NCBI GenBank assembly: GCA_016784965.1
Contig: JADHTQ010000006.1
Location: 56,011 to 120,010, forward strand
DNA: 64,000 nt
Direction of reading: 5' to 3'
Source: Bacteriovoracaceae bacterium
Lineage (GTDB): Bacteria > Bdellovibrionota > Bacteriovoracia > Bacteriovoracales > Bacteriovoracaceae
Shown: positions 44,115 through 52,710 of the stretch, piece after piece
Numbering within the stretch: the stretch's first letter is position 1
Layout of the letters: every line of letters begins with the position of its first letter
The notes under the pieces: model-generated
What the model saw: only the letters and a program-made list of their open reading frames with translations
What the model was told of the DNA's origin: nothing
Databases searched by the model: none
Position numbers and translations under genes: made by a program

Positions 44115-45513
44115 CTGTATCAAATATTTTTTCTATAAGATACAGAGGAATTTGTAGATATCCATTGTTATCACTAAAGTTAGCTGGGGTACATTTAAAG
44201 GCGTACTTGGGCCTAAATTTTGTAATATACGAGTCCAGGCTTTTGGATTTTAGCGATTTTTTTGATGATTTTACCTCTATCGGGATTACATGCGTGTCTT
44301 TTTCAATGATAAATTCAATTTCAGCACTATCTTTATTGGAGTTTCTTTTATAGCAGTAAAGCTCATCCATTTGAGTATATTTGCTTATCTGCTGTGCTAC
44401 AAAATTTTCTGCGATATATCCTTTATAATGGCCCACGCCTTTAGTAGAGAGAGTTTTATAGCTAATGCCCAGTCTTGAATTTAAGATTCCAACATCAAAA
44501 AGGTAACATTTAAATTGTCCCCTCTCGTTGTCATCCACTCCAATATGAAAGGGAAGAGTCGGCACTTTTGTAAAAAAGGTTTGAATAATTAATCCACTGT
44601 ACTTTAAATAATCAAAGGCCGATTTTACCTCTTTGTACCGAGTACCTTCTTTGAGTTGTTTAAGTTTAAACCTCTCCACCGTTTCTTCATGAAATTTTTC
44701 AAGATATGTAGGTATCTGTTCAAAGATTCTCTTTATTTTTTTTACGTCGGTATGCTTTGAATATTTTTCCAAATCATAGTGGTATTTTGAAAACAACTCC
44801 GCTTTTTTTCTCTTGGTTGCCCTTATGGCACCTGGCAAATTGCTTTGTTTTAACTTCAAAAAATTAAATACTACTTCTGGCATCCCACCAGTAAAAAAGT
44901 AATACTCTAATGCCTCCATAAATTTGTCATGTAGGTTTTGAGATAATTGCTTTGGCCTATTGATATCAATAGAGACATATTCTTTGTACAAAATTGAACT
45001 ATAATTTTGCAGGAATTCACGAAAGCTTAAAGGATGTAAACTTAACTCTTCAGTACATCCTACAGGATGTTTGATATCACTAATTTGTTCAAGAAACAGT
45101 CTCATGTAACTGCCGGTTGCGATTATGGCAAGCTGTGGGTACTCGTCTTTAAAAAGCTTTAACACCTCATAGGCCCTAAGGCATTCTTGGATTTCATCGA
45201 GTAAAATAATGGTTTTATCAGGATTAATCTCCCTATCCAGCAGAATCTCCAGTTCAGTTAGAATTTCTTTTGGATCTTGGGTTGCTTCAAAAATAGAGGC
45301 AAAACGTTTAGGTCTTCGCCTATCATTTACATCCTTATAAAAGTTAATCGAAACTATATTTTGGTTAGTTTGGCCAAAGTGCTTACTCGCAAAATGTTTG
45401 GCCAAAGCAGTCTTTCCGACTTGCCTTGGCCCAAAAATTACCAGTGGGCTACGTGAAGGTGTAGCAAACCACTCCTCCAGTCTTTGCTCTGCATCTCTTT
45501 TCAACCATTCCAT
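44110..45513 (-). CDS. AAA_14/DUF4143 ATPase, copy 3
   Basis: 467 residues. Walker A FGPRQVGKTALAKHF, Walker B TIILLDEIQECL, and the C-terminal nuclease-like pattern SAEIEFIIEKDTHVIPIEVK. It starts MEWLKRDAEQRLEEWFATPS and has a longer middle region than copies 1 and 2, matching the larger DUF4143 subfamily. The stop codon is taken from the palindromic element at 44090-44114. Upstream is a direct repeat, AATCACATAATTAATAG. It is divergent from the signalling cassette at 45911. Confidence 0.85.
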   Translation of the reverse strand: MEWLKRDAEQRLEEWFATPSRSPLVIFGPRQVGKTALAKHFASKHFGQTNQNIVSINFYKDVNDRRRPKRFASIFEATQDPKEILTELEILLDREINPDKTIILLDEIQECLRAYEVLKLFKDEYPQLAIIATGSYMRLFLEQISDIKHPVGCTEELSLHPLSFREFLQNYSSILYKEYVSIDINRPKQLSQNLHDKFMEALEYYFFTGGMPEVVFNFLKLKQSNLPGAIRATKRKKAELFSKYHYDLEKYSKHTDVKKIKRIFEQIPTYLEKFHEETVERFKLKQLKEGTRYKEVKSAFDYLKYSGLIIQTFFTKVPTLPFHIGVDDNERGQFKCYLFDVGILNSRLGISYKTLSTKGVGHYKGYIAENFVAQQISKYTQMDELYCYKRNSNKDSAEIEFIIEKDTHVIPIEVKSSKKSLKSKSLDSYITKFRPKYAFKCTPANFSDNNGYLQIPLYLIEKIFDTG

Positions 45514-45576
45514 CTGTATATTATCTCATAATATCGGTAAGATAGCTAGCATTAATTACCGTACTTAGGTGACTAA

Positions 45577-45625
45577 AATCACATAATTAATAGGTGTTAG
45601 GGGAAATAAATCACATAATTAATAG
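45577..45625. promoter_or_regulatory. Two 17-bp direct repeats upstream of ATPase copy 3 and the peptide gene
   Basis: AATCACATAATTAATAG at 45577-45593 and again at 45609-45625, start-to-start spacing 32 bp (three helical turns), in the 397-bp gap between two divergent genes. GTGAC-type sequences occur on both sides. The spacing and position fit a regulator binding site shared by ATPase copy 3 and cassette 2. The remainder of the gap, including TTGACG at 45745, is otherwise unremarkable. Confidence 0.5.
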
Positions 45626-45910
45626 TATAAATGTGACAAACTTGCTTTACATCATCAAAAATATTCGTGGTTTTTACTCTTTTTTTATTCCTTAATTAAT
45701 GCTCGCCATCAAGCTGTACATACTTTAAATTTTTTTCTGTCCGGTTGACGATTACGCTATAAGACGACGACACTGGAAGACTCAATTCTCAACAATTTTT
45801 ATTTTATCTTCGTGAAAATATTACAATGAAATAGCTATCAAATTGTCATCTTGGGGATATCTGATAGGTTTATTTTGTGGAGTGTAAATTTTAAGCGTGG
45901 GGGAGTGTTT

Positions 45911-46207
45911 ATGAAAAGAAAACTAGTTAATATCGGTTTATTGATTTTGAGTATGTGTAAAATGCCATTTGTGTTTGGTAATATCGAAGAAAATAATCAT
46001 AAGATGTCCTATATTGCCAACATAGAAGATGTTACAAGCAATATAGAAGTTCTTCTTGATGGTGACATCATTCAAATGGATCTCAATAACAATAACTTTC
46101 CACTTAATAAATCCATCTTACAAAAATTGGACGATCAAGGTGTTCTTGACACGGAGTATGCCAGGCCTGACATCGATTGCTTTAGTGAGTGTGGCGAAAA
46201 AGGCTAG
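45911..46207 (+). CDS. Small exported peptide with Cys-x3-Cys tail, candidate precursor or signal
   Basis: 98 residues from ATG 45911, which has GGGGGAG 6 nt upstream; an in-frame start at 45851 is weaker. Residues 1-23 are a Sec signal peptide (MKRKLVNIGLLILSMCKMPF, cleaved near VFG-N). The mature part is acidic and Asn-rich and ends EYARPDIDCFSECGEKG with Cys90 and Cys94 and a Ser between them. It is the first gene of the overlapping run peptide-SBP-YcaO-kinase: the next start is 20 nt on. The position and the Cys/Ser tail suggest a modified or disulphide-bonded peptide signal. A Sec signal is unusual for a YcaO substrate, which must be modified before export. Confidence 0.65.
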   Translation: MKRKLVNIGLLILSMCKMPFVFGNIEENNHKMSYIANIEDVTSNIEVLLDGDIIQMDLNNNNFPLNKSILQKLDDQGVLDTEYARPDIDCFSECGEKG

Positions 46208-46227
46208 TGAGATCTCAAAAAGCTAGC

Positions 46228-47781
46228 ATGAAAGTTCAAGCTACTTGGCCCATAATTCTCACTATATTGATAAATGCAAGTTGTGTAAAAAATAAAGCGG
46301 AGAACATTATGAACTTAAGAATTAGTTACCCTACTCCAAAAGGTCGGGAACTAACTGCATATGATCCTGCTAGAGTAGAGACTGCTAGTATGGCAAATTT
46401 TGTTAGAGCAATATATAGTCCTCTCATTGAGTTTTCTAATGATGGCGAGTTGGTTTCGGGTCTTGCGAGTAAATTTATATGGAAAGATGGGGCCGTACAT
46501 TTTTATTTAAATGACAACGCAAAGGCCAATGATGGAACGCCTATTACGGCCAAAGACGCCTATATCTCATTAAAAAGATTAATCATTCTCGGAAAAAATA
46601 CACATGGAAATTTAAAAAGTTTTATCTGTCCCGATGCTACGGTGAAAAAGCTTGATGATGAGTGTCCCGGGTTAATAACTGAAAATAACAAACTCATCAT
46701 TACACCTATCCCCTCAAGAAAATCGCTCCTACTACCCCTTTTGGCCAATATAGAATTTACAGTTATCCCACAAAAATCTTTAGATTTAAATAATCTGAGT
46801 ATAATAAATTATAATATTACTAGTGGTCCTTACTTTGTCGACAAAGACAAGGGCAATGGTAATATTACACTTGTTGCAAACAAGTATAATCATCATTATT
46901 CAAAAAAAATTGCCCAAAGTATAACTCTAGTACCAGTATCTTCACCACAAAGCTCCCTCATTGATTTAATAGAAAACAAAAAAGTGGATATAATTCCTAC
47001 ATTTAACTGGGGTGATGAAAACAAACTTCATGCTTACTTTTTAAATAAGAATAACTATTCAATTCACAGAAGCATGAATATTAAGACATATTTATTGAAA
47101 TTCACCAAACGTGGTATGCAGGAGTTATCACAGGAAAGAAGACACATCTTAGGAGCAATTATTAAAAAGGCATACTTAGAAACTTTAGATAAAAATAGCA
47201 TTGCTCAAGGCCAAAATCAATTCTTTGGAGTATACGGCGAAGGTTCACTTTCAGATAGTGATCAAAAGCGGCTCAATGAAACCATTGAAAAGGCCATAGC
47301 TTCCGGCACATCTCTAGAAAAGGGAGCGGGTATTGTCATGAACGTTTTTAAGTCACAACTCGACTTAAATAAAACAAGATACTCTCAAGTGCTTCCTGAG
47401 TTAGCTTTTTCGACATCCCCCAAACTTCCATTTTTTATGAATTATAATTCACAAGAAGAAATGCCTCACCTATTTATAGTGGGGGGAGACACATCATTTT
47501 ACGAGAATGTTAGTCTTTTAAGCTATATGATATCTCTGGATATGTTTGAAATGGGTCAAGAAAAAGCAAATGAATGGATTGAGGATTACCTTAGCATAGA
47601 GGATAAAAACACACGATTAAAAAAACTCCAAAAGGCCCATTTGGCAATGTTAATATCCGCTTCAGTAATACCCTTAGCTGCAGCACCTTATGTCGCAATA
47701 GCAAAAAAACCATGGAAATTTGAGGTATCTGACCAATATGCCGGTACCCCTTTCTGGCAGATAGTTCATGATGAATATTAG
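46228..47781 (+). CDS. Peptide-binding lipoprotein (SBP family 5), cassette 2
   Basis: 517 residues from ATG 46228, giving a lipoprotein signal MKVQATWPIILTILINASC (Cys19); an in-frame GTG at 46189 overlaps the peptide gene. The body is a clear family 5 solute-binding fold: YDPARVETASMANFVRAIYS, PLIEFSNDGELVSGLASKFI, and HFYLNDNAKANDGTPITAKD, the canonical 'w.dG.p.tA.D' segment. Such proteins bind oligopeptides in the periplasm. No permease or ATPase of an ABC importer accompanies it, so a receptor role is inferred. It overlaps YcaO2 by 14 nt. Confidence 0.88.
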   Translation: MKVQATWPIILTILINASCVKNKAENIMNLRISYPTPKGRELTAYDPARVETASMANFVRAIYSPLIEFSNDGELVSGLASKFIWKDGAVHFYLNDNAKANDGTPITAKDAYISLKRLIILGKNTHGNLKSFICPDATVKKLDDECPGLITENNKLIITPIPSRKSLLLPLLANIEFTVIPQKSLDLNNLSIINYNITSGPYFVDKDKGNGNITLVANKYNHHYSKKIAQSITLVPVSSPQSSLIDLIENKKVDIIPTFNWGDENKLHAYFLNKNNYSIHRSMNIKTYLLKFTKRGMQELSQERRHILGAIIKKAYLETLDKNSIAQGQNQFFGVYGEGSLSDSDQKRLNETIEKAIASGTSLEKGAGIVMNVFKSQLDLNKTRYSQVLPELAFSTSPKLPFFMNYNSQEEMPHLFIVGGDTSFYENVSLLSYMISLDMFEMGQEKANEWIEDYLSIEDKNTRLKKLQKAHLAMLISASVIPLAAAPYVAIAKKPWKFEVSDQYAGTPFWQIVHDEY

Positions 47782-48787
47782 TGACAAAAATGCGCAAACA
47801 CTTCAATGGTTTGTTGATAATATTAAAGCATTAAAGTTGAAAGTTACACACCTAGAATGGACCAAAGACTACCTCCCTGAATACACAGACATATGTGTTA
47901 ATATTCAAATTAATCATACTATCTACTATGGACGTGGAACTGATACAAATGCAGATATTGCCTTCATTAAGGCCTCTGTAGAAGCTGTAGAAAGAGCAGT
48001 ACTTGGACATCATCAAGAAATATCAAACTCAAATGGGATTGCAGGACATTCTACAAAAGAGGGCGCCATAAGAAATGCCAAATTAGAGCTTATTGAGCGA
48101 GATCGATTTTTGGGCCATTTTTTGGCCAAAAAAAAATTTTATAATTCACTAGAAGTTATCGTAAAACATAAGTTTTTTAGATTTAAACAAGCGATCCAAA
48201 AATTGCAAACTCAGAAAGTACAAATTCATTTTCAAGAAATGACACGAGCTGAGGGTATTTACTCTACCATTTGTATTGCAACTGGCAAATCTGCTAAGTT
48301 TCCATTTGGTATGACCACAGGTCTTGGTGCAGCTTTCAGTATCGATGCCGCCCTAGAAGCATCTTTTCTCCAATGTGTAAGAAAAGTTATTGCCATTATG
48401 ACTGGTCAATCGCTTCAGGCCATGTCTATAAATAATTTTATGAATAAAAGCAAATACTCTCCAGAAGACCATATGTCACTGGCATGTGACCTAGATTATG
48501 GCAAAGAAGTATTGCCCTACATGCTTGGTTCCAACAATACCATACAGTATGATCAAATAGATTTTGATAAAATAGAGTGTTATAAACTTAATATTAAAAA
48601 TAACAAACAATTAACCACTGTACATTCTGCTCCGTTAGTCTTTTACAAAGCTACGTCAAACCTCTTACAAGATCTTTATTTTGGAGAAACTACTAAAAAT
48701 AAAGTTAATTTAAAACGAATTTCTACATATAGTGGCAAAGAGCTTGATTTTATAGATATACAAAAAATTCCACATCCAATGGGTTAG
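47768..48787 (+). CDS. YcaO-domain protein, cassette 2
   Basis: 339 residues, ATG 47768 overlapping the SBP2 end by 14 nt. The three YcaO ATP-binding segments are well kept: GRGTDTNADIAFIKASVEAV followed by ERAV, SNGIAGHSTKEGAIRNAKLE followed by LIERDRF, and GLGAAFSIDAALEASFLQCV. The usual Glu of the third segment appears as Gln or Leu, so the active site may be altered. It is short for the family and lacks the E1-like partner of azoline synthetases; standalone YcaO proteins that make thioamides or amidines exist. The likely substrate is the peptide encoded at 45911 or another small protein. Cytoplasmic, no signal peptide. Confidence 0.85.
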   Translation: MMNISDKNAQTLQWFVDNIKALKLKVTHLEWTKDYLPEYTDICVNIQINHTIYYGRGTDTNADIAFIKASVEAVERAVLGHHQEISNSNGIAGHSTKEGAIRNAKLELIERDRFLGHFLAKKKFYNSLEVIVKHKFFRFKQAIQKLQTQKVQIHFQEMTRAEGIYSTICIATGKSAKFPFGMTTGLGAAFSIDAALEASFLQCVRKVIAIMTGQSLQAMSINNFMNKSKYSPEDHMSLACDLDYGKEVLPYMLGSNNTIQYDQIDFDKIECYKLNIKNNKQLTTVHSAPLVFYKATSNLLQDLYFGETTKNKVNLKRISTYSGKELDFIDIQKIPHPMG

Positions 48788-48789
48788 AG

Positions 48790-50796
48790 ATGAATAGACA
48801 ATTTAGTAATAAGTTACAAATGCAAGTCAAAAGTTTATTTATAAAGCTTCAAATCATTCAGATATTACTATTTTTATTATTGTGCAGTATTTTTGTTACA
48901 AGTAATTACTATTTAAAAAGTAAAATTTCCTCCATAGTTGGGACCTCAACCAGAAACACTGTGATTATTAATGATATTAGAGAAACAATTAATACTGTTA
49001 AAAAAATTGGAGTCACGACATTTAAAAGTATCTTCTTTCAAAATAGTCATGGCGAAGCAATATTTCAAGTCCCTTCTACGGCACAAAGTCTAGTTCAATA
49101 CCAAACAGGCCTTACAAACTGGATTCTTTTTTCTGTCATTGAAGTTCCTGTTCGTTCCTCTTTAAATAAATCGAGTACAATAGTTGGTAAGTTCTTTTTT
49201 GTCTACTACCGCTTTGAATATATTACTTACGCCATCTTGTTGTGGTTAATTTCAATTACTGCTTCTTTTTTCTTTATGAAAAAATCTAAATTGAAGCTTG
49301 AAATCGAATATAGAAAAGAACTACAAGCTAAAAAAAACTCGTTAATTTCTGAAATTGCAGGTCAAGTGGCACACGATATTAGATCCCCATTGGCAGCGCT
49401 AGACACTATCATGAAAGACCTGGGATCATTGCCTGAACCGAAACGTTTAATGATTAGAAGTGCGTCCACTAGAATCCATGATATTGCAAACAATCTTTTG
49501 CAACAAAATAGATCACTTTCTACAGAAACTGATTTAAATAATTCACAAGAGCGAAAAGTAGTACTGCTTCCTGCCATTGTTGAGAGCATATTAACTGAAA
49601 AGAGAATGCAGTTTCGCTCTAAAATGGGCATTAATATTAACTCTAACATTAAAGCTTCTTCCTATGGTCTCTTTGTAAAAGTGGCCCCTCGAGAGCTCAA
49701 GCGCGTTTGTAGCAACCTACTCAACAACAGTATTGAAGCACTAGGAGAATCAGGCAATATCACTGTAGATATTCATTCTTGTAACAAAGATGAAATAGAA
49801 ATTCAGGTTAAAGATGATGGTGTCGGTATCTGCTCACAAATTTTAAATCGATTAGGCAAACGAGGTGAAACACACGGTAAACCAGCGGGTAATGGTTTAG
49901 GGCTTTTTCACGCAAGGACTTCTGTAGAGTCTTGGCGCGGATCTTTAAAGATTGATTCACAGGTAGGTAAAGGTACAACAGTCAAGATTCGTTTACCAAA
50001 AAGTGCACCTCCTAAAACATTTGTTCCAGAAATTAAGGTTACGCCTAACTCAACTGTAATAGTCGTAGATGATGATGAATCAATCCATCAGGTTTGGAAA
50101 GGGAGGTTTGCATCTATCAATATAAAAAACCATGGTGTTAAAGTTCTACACTTTTGTTGTCCTGAAGACGTTGCAAAATGGCTTAACAGCAATAATTACA
50201 GCAAGAATCTGTTTCTGGTAGACTATGAGTATATAGGGCGTATAGAAAATGGTCTAGACTTTATAGAAAAGTATAAAATCAGCAATTGTGCCTATCTAGT
50301 AACTAGCCGGTTTGAAGAAAAACAGCTCCAAAATAGATGTGAAACACTTAAAGTTGGGCTTATTTCAAAAGGTATGGCCGGATTTATCCCGTTGTCTATT
50401 GTCTCAACCGGCCCTGTTGAAGGCTACCCAACGGTATCAACTCCAACTACAAGTAGCACAAGTGGTATCAGCACGAATATTCTTGTTGATGATGATGAGC
50501 TGGTAAGGATGGTCTGGACCTCTACTGCTTCTGATAAAGGTATACCATTTAAAGTGTACTCCAATGCGGATGAGGTGATGAAGGAACTACACACATTCTC
50601 TAGGGGAAGTACTTTCTACATCGATTCAAACTTAGAAAATGATGTCAAAGGTGAAGATGTTTTAAAAAAACTCTTTGATCTCGGGTTTACAAATCTTTAC
50701 TTGGCCACAGGGTATGGGCCTGAAGAATTTCGGCACTTGGAATACATCAAAGGTGTTCTGGGTAAGGAGCCGCCTGATAGTTGGTTACAGCTTTAA
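48790..50796 (+). CDS. Hybrid sensor histidine kinase with two receiver domains, cassette 2
   Basis: 668 residues. Membrane helices at about 20-38 and 144-163 enclose a periplasmic sensor of about 105 residues. Then HisKA (GQVAHDIRSPLAAL, His195), N box NNSIEAL, G boxes DDGVGIC and GNGLGLFHAR, and two receiver domains: VIVVDDDESIHQVW with LFLVDYEYI, and NILVDDDELVRMVW with FYIDSNLEND. The catalytic domains are closely similar to those at 40534 while the periplasmic domains are dissimilar, as expected if each kinase reads its own ligand. It starts 2 nt after the YcaO2 stop. No DNA-binding output is attached. Confidence 0.92.
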   Translation: MNRQFSNKLQMQVKSLFIKLQIIQILLFLLLCSIFVTSNYYLKSKISSIVGTSTRNTVIINDIRETINTVKKIGVTTFKSIFFQNSHGEAIFQVPSTAQSLVQYQTGLTNWILFSVIEVPVRSSLNKSSTIVGKFFFVYYRFEYITYAILLWLISITASFFFMKKSKLKLEIEYRKELQAKKNSLISEIAGQVAHDIRSPLAALDTIMKDLGSLPEPKRLMIRSASTRIHDIANNLLQQNRSLSTETDLNNSQERKVVLLPAIVESILTEKRMQFRSKMGININSNIKASSYGLFVKVAPRELKRVCSNLLNNSIEALGESGNITVDIHSCNKDEIEIQVKDDGVGICSQILNRLGKRGETHGKPAGNGLGLFHARTSVESWRGSLKIDSQVGKGTTVKIRLPKSAPPKTFVPEIKVTPNSTVIVVDDDESIHQVWKGRFASINIKNHGVKVLHFCCPEDVAKWLNSNNYSKNLFLVDYEYIGRIENGLDFIEKYKISNCAYLVTSRFEEKQLQNRCETLKVGLISKGMAGFIPLSIVSTGPVEGYPTVSTPTTSSTSGISTNILVDDDELVRMVWTSTASDKGIPFKVYSNADEVMKELHTFSRGSTFYIDSNLENDVKGEDVLKKLFDLGFTNLYLATGYGPEEFRHLEYIKGVLGKEPPDSWLQL

Positions 50797-50843
50797 ACTA
50801 TCATTTTCTTTTCAATTAATAATCTTTATTTTGTGCATCTTGA

Positions 50844-50880
50844 GGTAACCGGGATTTTTCTATGAAACACTGCTGCATTT
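50844..50880. mobile_element. Degraded left arm of the palindromic element
   Basis: GGTAACCGGGATTTTTC then TATGAAACACTGCTGCATTT aligns with the left arm and inner part of the 80-bp element (GGTAACCGTCACTTTTTT, then GCGAAACACAGCGCCATT). No matching right arm follows before the SBP remnant. Confidence 0.5.
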
Positions 50881-50961
50881 CCATCCATCAAACAGCGCCT
50901 GAGGACACCTTGTTAACGCTGATCTACCTTCCCCCTATTGTCTTGGTTATAAATAGAAAAT

Positions 50962-51125
50962 ATATAGACAACCCATTCCGAAGGCATCTGCCTAACTTTA
51001 AACCCTTTAGATTTAATACTAAGGTGTTCTTTAGTTAAAGCATGGCCGTATTGGTATGCTAAATGGTGTTTAGTAGTATCTAGAAGGTTGCAAATAACGG
51101 CAACAACCACCAGAATTAAAGATTA
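50962..51125 (-). pseudogene. Internally deleted remnant of a third SBP lipoprotein gene
   Basis: On the minus strand, 50970-51090 is close to identical in DNA to part of the cassette 1 SBP gene (about 39530-39650): the segments TTKHHLAY, ALTKEHLS and KSKGFKVRQMPSEWVVYI are shared. Immediately upstream, 51085-51125 matches the signal-peptide region of the same gene (about 40290-40330; VAV-CNLL). Roughly 600 bp between these two parts are missing, and there is no start codon with a ribosome site and no C-terminal half. It must be the debris of a third cassette or of a recombination between cassettes. Confidence 0.85.
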
Positions 51126-51140
51126 TACCAGGTTGCCTGG

Positions 51141-52451
51141 TTAGCAAAGATGTTTATACCAGTATTCTATTCGATAAAATGGAATACTATGTATATGTCC
51201 TTCACTTAGATATTGGTTTTGGTTAATTTTATATCCCGTCGTAACCTTCTTTTTCTGCATAAAAAAATTCAAACTTTTTAATCTCCCAGTGCTTCCACTT
51301 TTAACCTCAATGGGGAATATCTTTGAATCTTTTGCAATCACATAATCTATCTCACTACTACTTTGCTTTTGTTCTCTATGCCAATAATACAATTCTGGGG
51401 CAATGTAATTAGGTTGATATTTTAACAACTCCAATCCGGTATACAGTTCTGCTAGTGCACCATTGTTTACTTGAGAAATATCTGGCCGTAAAATCATTGA
51501 CTTTACATCTATGCCCAGCAATCTTTGGGCCAATCCAATATCAAAAAATAAAACCTTAAATTTTTTCGGATTTATTTCACTTTTAAGTGGTACGCCATTT
51601 GAACTAGAGTGATAGATTTTGTAAACAAGACCAGCTTGTTCGAGCAAATTAAGAGCATTCCCCAAAACAGTACTCTTGACCTGTGAATTAATTCTGGCCC
51701 AGACAAATTTATGGCCCAACATAAGGGGAGTTGCATTAAAAACAGTTGCAACATGGGGAACCATTTTCTTCTTTGCATATTTTTTAAAATCTTTGATAAA
51801 AACTTCTATAAGTGATGCTTGAAGCATACTACATTTTGTCAAATCCTTATCTTTAAAAAATGTTTTAACAACTTCAGGCATCCCTCCAACAAGGGTGTAA
51901 TCTCTAACTAGTTTTAAATATTTTTTATGTACTATGTCTGGAATTTTTTGATTTGGGTCATCTTGTAGCGATTTTCGAAAATGTGCTTCACCTGCTGCAT
52001 CTAAAAATTCACCAAATGACAATGGGTATACATAAAGCTGCTCAACTCTTCCCACCGGGAAACCAATATTTTCCAATTCAAATTCAATTAAGGACCCAGC
52101 GGCAATAACGTGCAAGTCAGGGATCTTTTCATAAAAATATCGAAGTGCTATAATAGCTCTTGGTGCCTCTTGAATCTCATCAAAAAACAGCAACGTTTTT
52201 TTTACCTCAATTTTTTTCACTAAGTAATGAGATAAATTTGTCAGTATCTCGTTTGGATTCAGACTATCAGCAAAAATTGATATCAGTCCTGGTTCTTCTT
52301 CAAAATTAACCTCAACAAAATCGTCAAAACTTTTTGCAAGCTCTCGCACAAGCCAGGATTTTCCCACCTGCCTTGCCCCTCTTAAAAGCAATGGCCTTCT
52401 ATCTTCTCGCAACTTCCAGCTGTGTAAATCTTGGAGACAATCTCTTTTCAT
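51141..52451 (-). CDS. AAA_14/DUF4143 ATPase, copy 4
   Basis: 436 residues. Walker A RGARQVGKSWLVREL, Walker B LLFFDEIQEAP, and the C-terminal nuclease-like pattern SSEIDYVIAKDSKIFPIEVK. It begins MKRDCLQDLHSWKLREDRRP and belongs to the same larger subfamily as copy 3. The stop codon lies in GGTTAGC, one base from the element tip. It is flanked by element remnants (50844-50880 and 52585-52600) and has duplicated operator-like sequences upstream. Confidence 0.85.
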   Translation of the reverse strand: MKRDCLQDLHSWKLREDRRPLLLRGARQVGKSWLVRELAKSFDDFVEVNFEEEPGLISIFADSLNPNEILTNLSHYLVKKIEVKKTLLFFDEIQEAPRAIIALRYFYEKIPDLHVIAAGSLIEFELENIGFPVGRVEQLYVYPLSFGEFLDAAGEAHFRKSLQDDPNQKIPDIVHKKYLKLVRDYTLVGGMPEVVKTFFKDKDLTKCSMLQASLIEVFIKDFKKYAKKKMVPHVATVFNATPLMLGHKFVWARINSQVKSTVLGNALNLLEQAGLVYKIYHSSSNGVPLKSEINPKKFKVLFFDIGLAQRLLGIDVKSMILRPDISQVNNGALAELYTGLELLKYQPNYIAPELYYWHREQKQSSSEIDYVIAKDSKIFPIEVKSGSTGRLKSLNFFMQKKKVTTGYKINQNQYLSEGHIHSIPFYRIEYWYKHLC

Positions 52452-52494
52452 GATACCTTAACCTACTGATAATACATACTATAAGTCATTATAT

Positions 52495-52548
52495 CCCAAA
52501 ATATGGGGTATTAAAAGAGAGTTTATGCCCAAAATATGGGGTATTAAA
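52495..52548. promoter_or_regulatory. Two 21-bp direct repeats upstream of ATPase copy 4
   Basis: CCCAAAATATGGGGTATTAA followed by A at 52495-52515, repeated exactly at 52528-52548, start-to-start 33 bp; a third partial copy (CCCAAATTAAT) follows at 52562. Each contains the near-palindrome CCCAAAATATGGGG. They lie 44-97 nt before the ATPase start, where a repressor would bind. Compare the 32-bp-spaced repeats before ATPase copy 3. Confidence 0.55.
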
Positions 52549-52584
52549 CACAATTTTTTCCCAAATTAATAGGTGAACTTGTAC

Positions 52585-52600
52585 AGTAACCGTCAAGTAA
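52585..52600. mobile_element. Short remnant of a palindromic-element end
   Basis: AGTAACCGTCAAGTAAA resembles the left end GGTAACCGTCACTT. It is too short to be certain, but it lies between ATPase copy 4 and the polysaccharide genes, where element ends mark other module borders. Confidence 0.3.
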
Positions 52601-52710
52601 AAGATATTTTAAATTCCTTTTATTACAAGACCCAAACTTAAATATTGAGCATTTTTACGAAATTACACATAAAATACTTCATAATCTAAAACAGGATTAT
52701 CTTGGGAAGT

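Noticed and set aside
46228..47781. SBP2 and SBP1 as parts of an ABC oligopeptide importer
   Set aside because: No permease or ATPase genes are adjacent in either cassette; both are linked to kinases instead.
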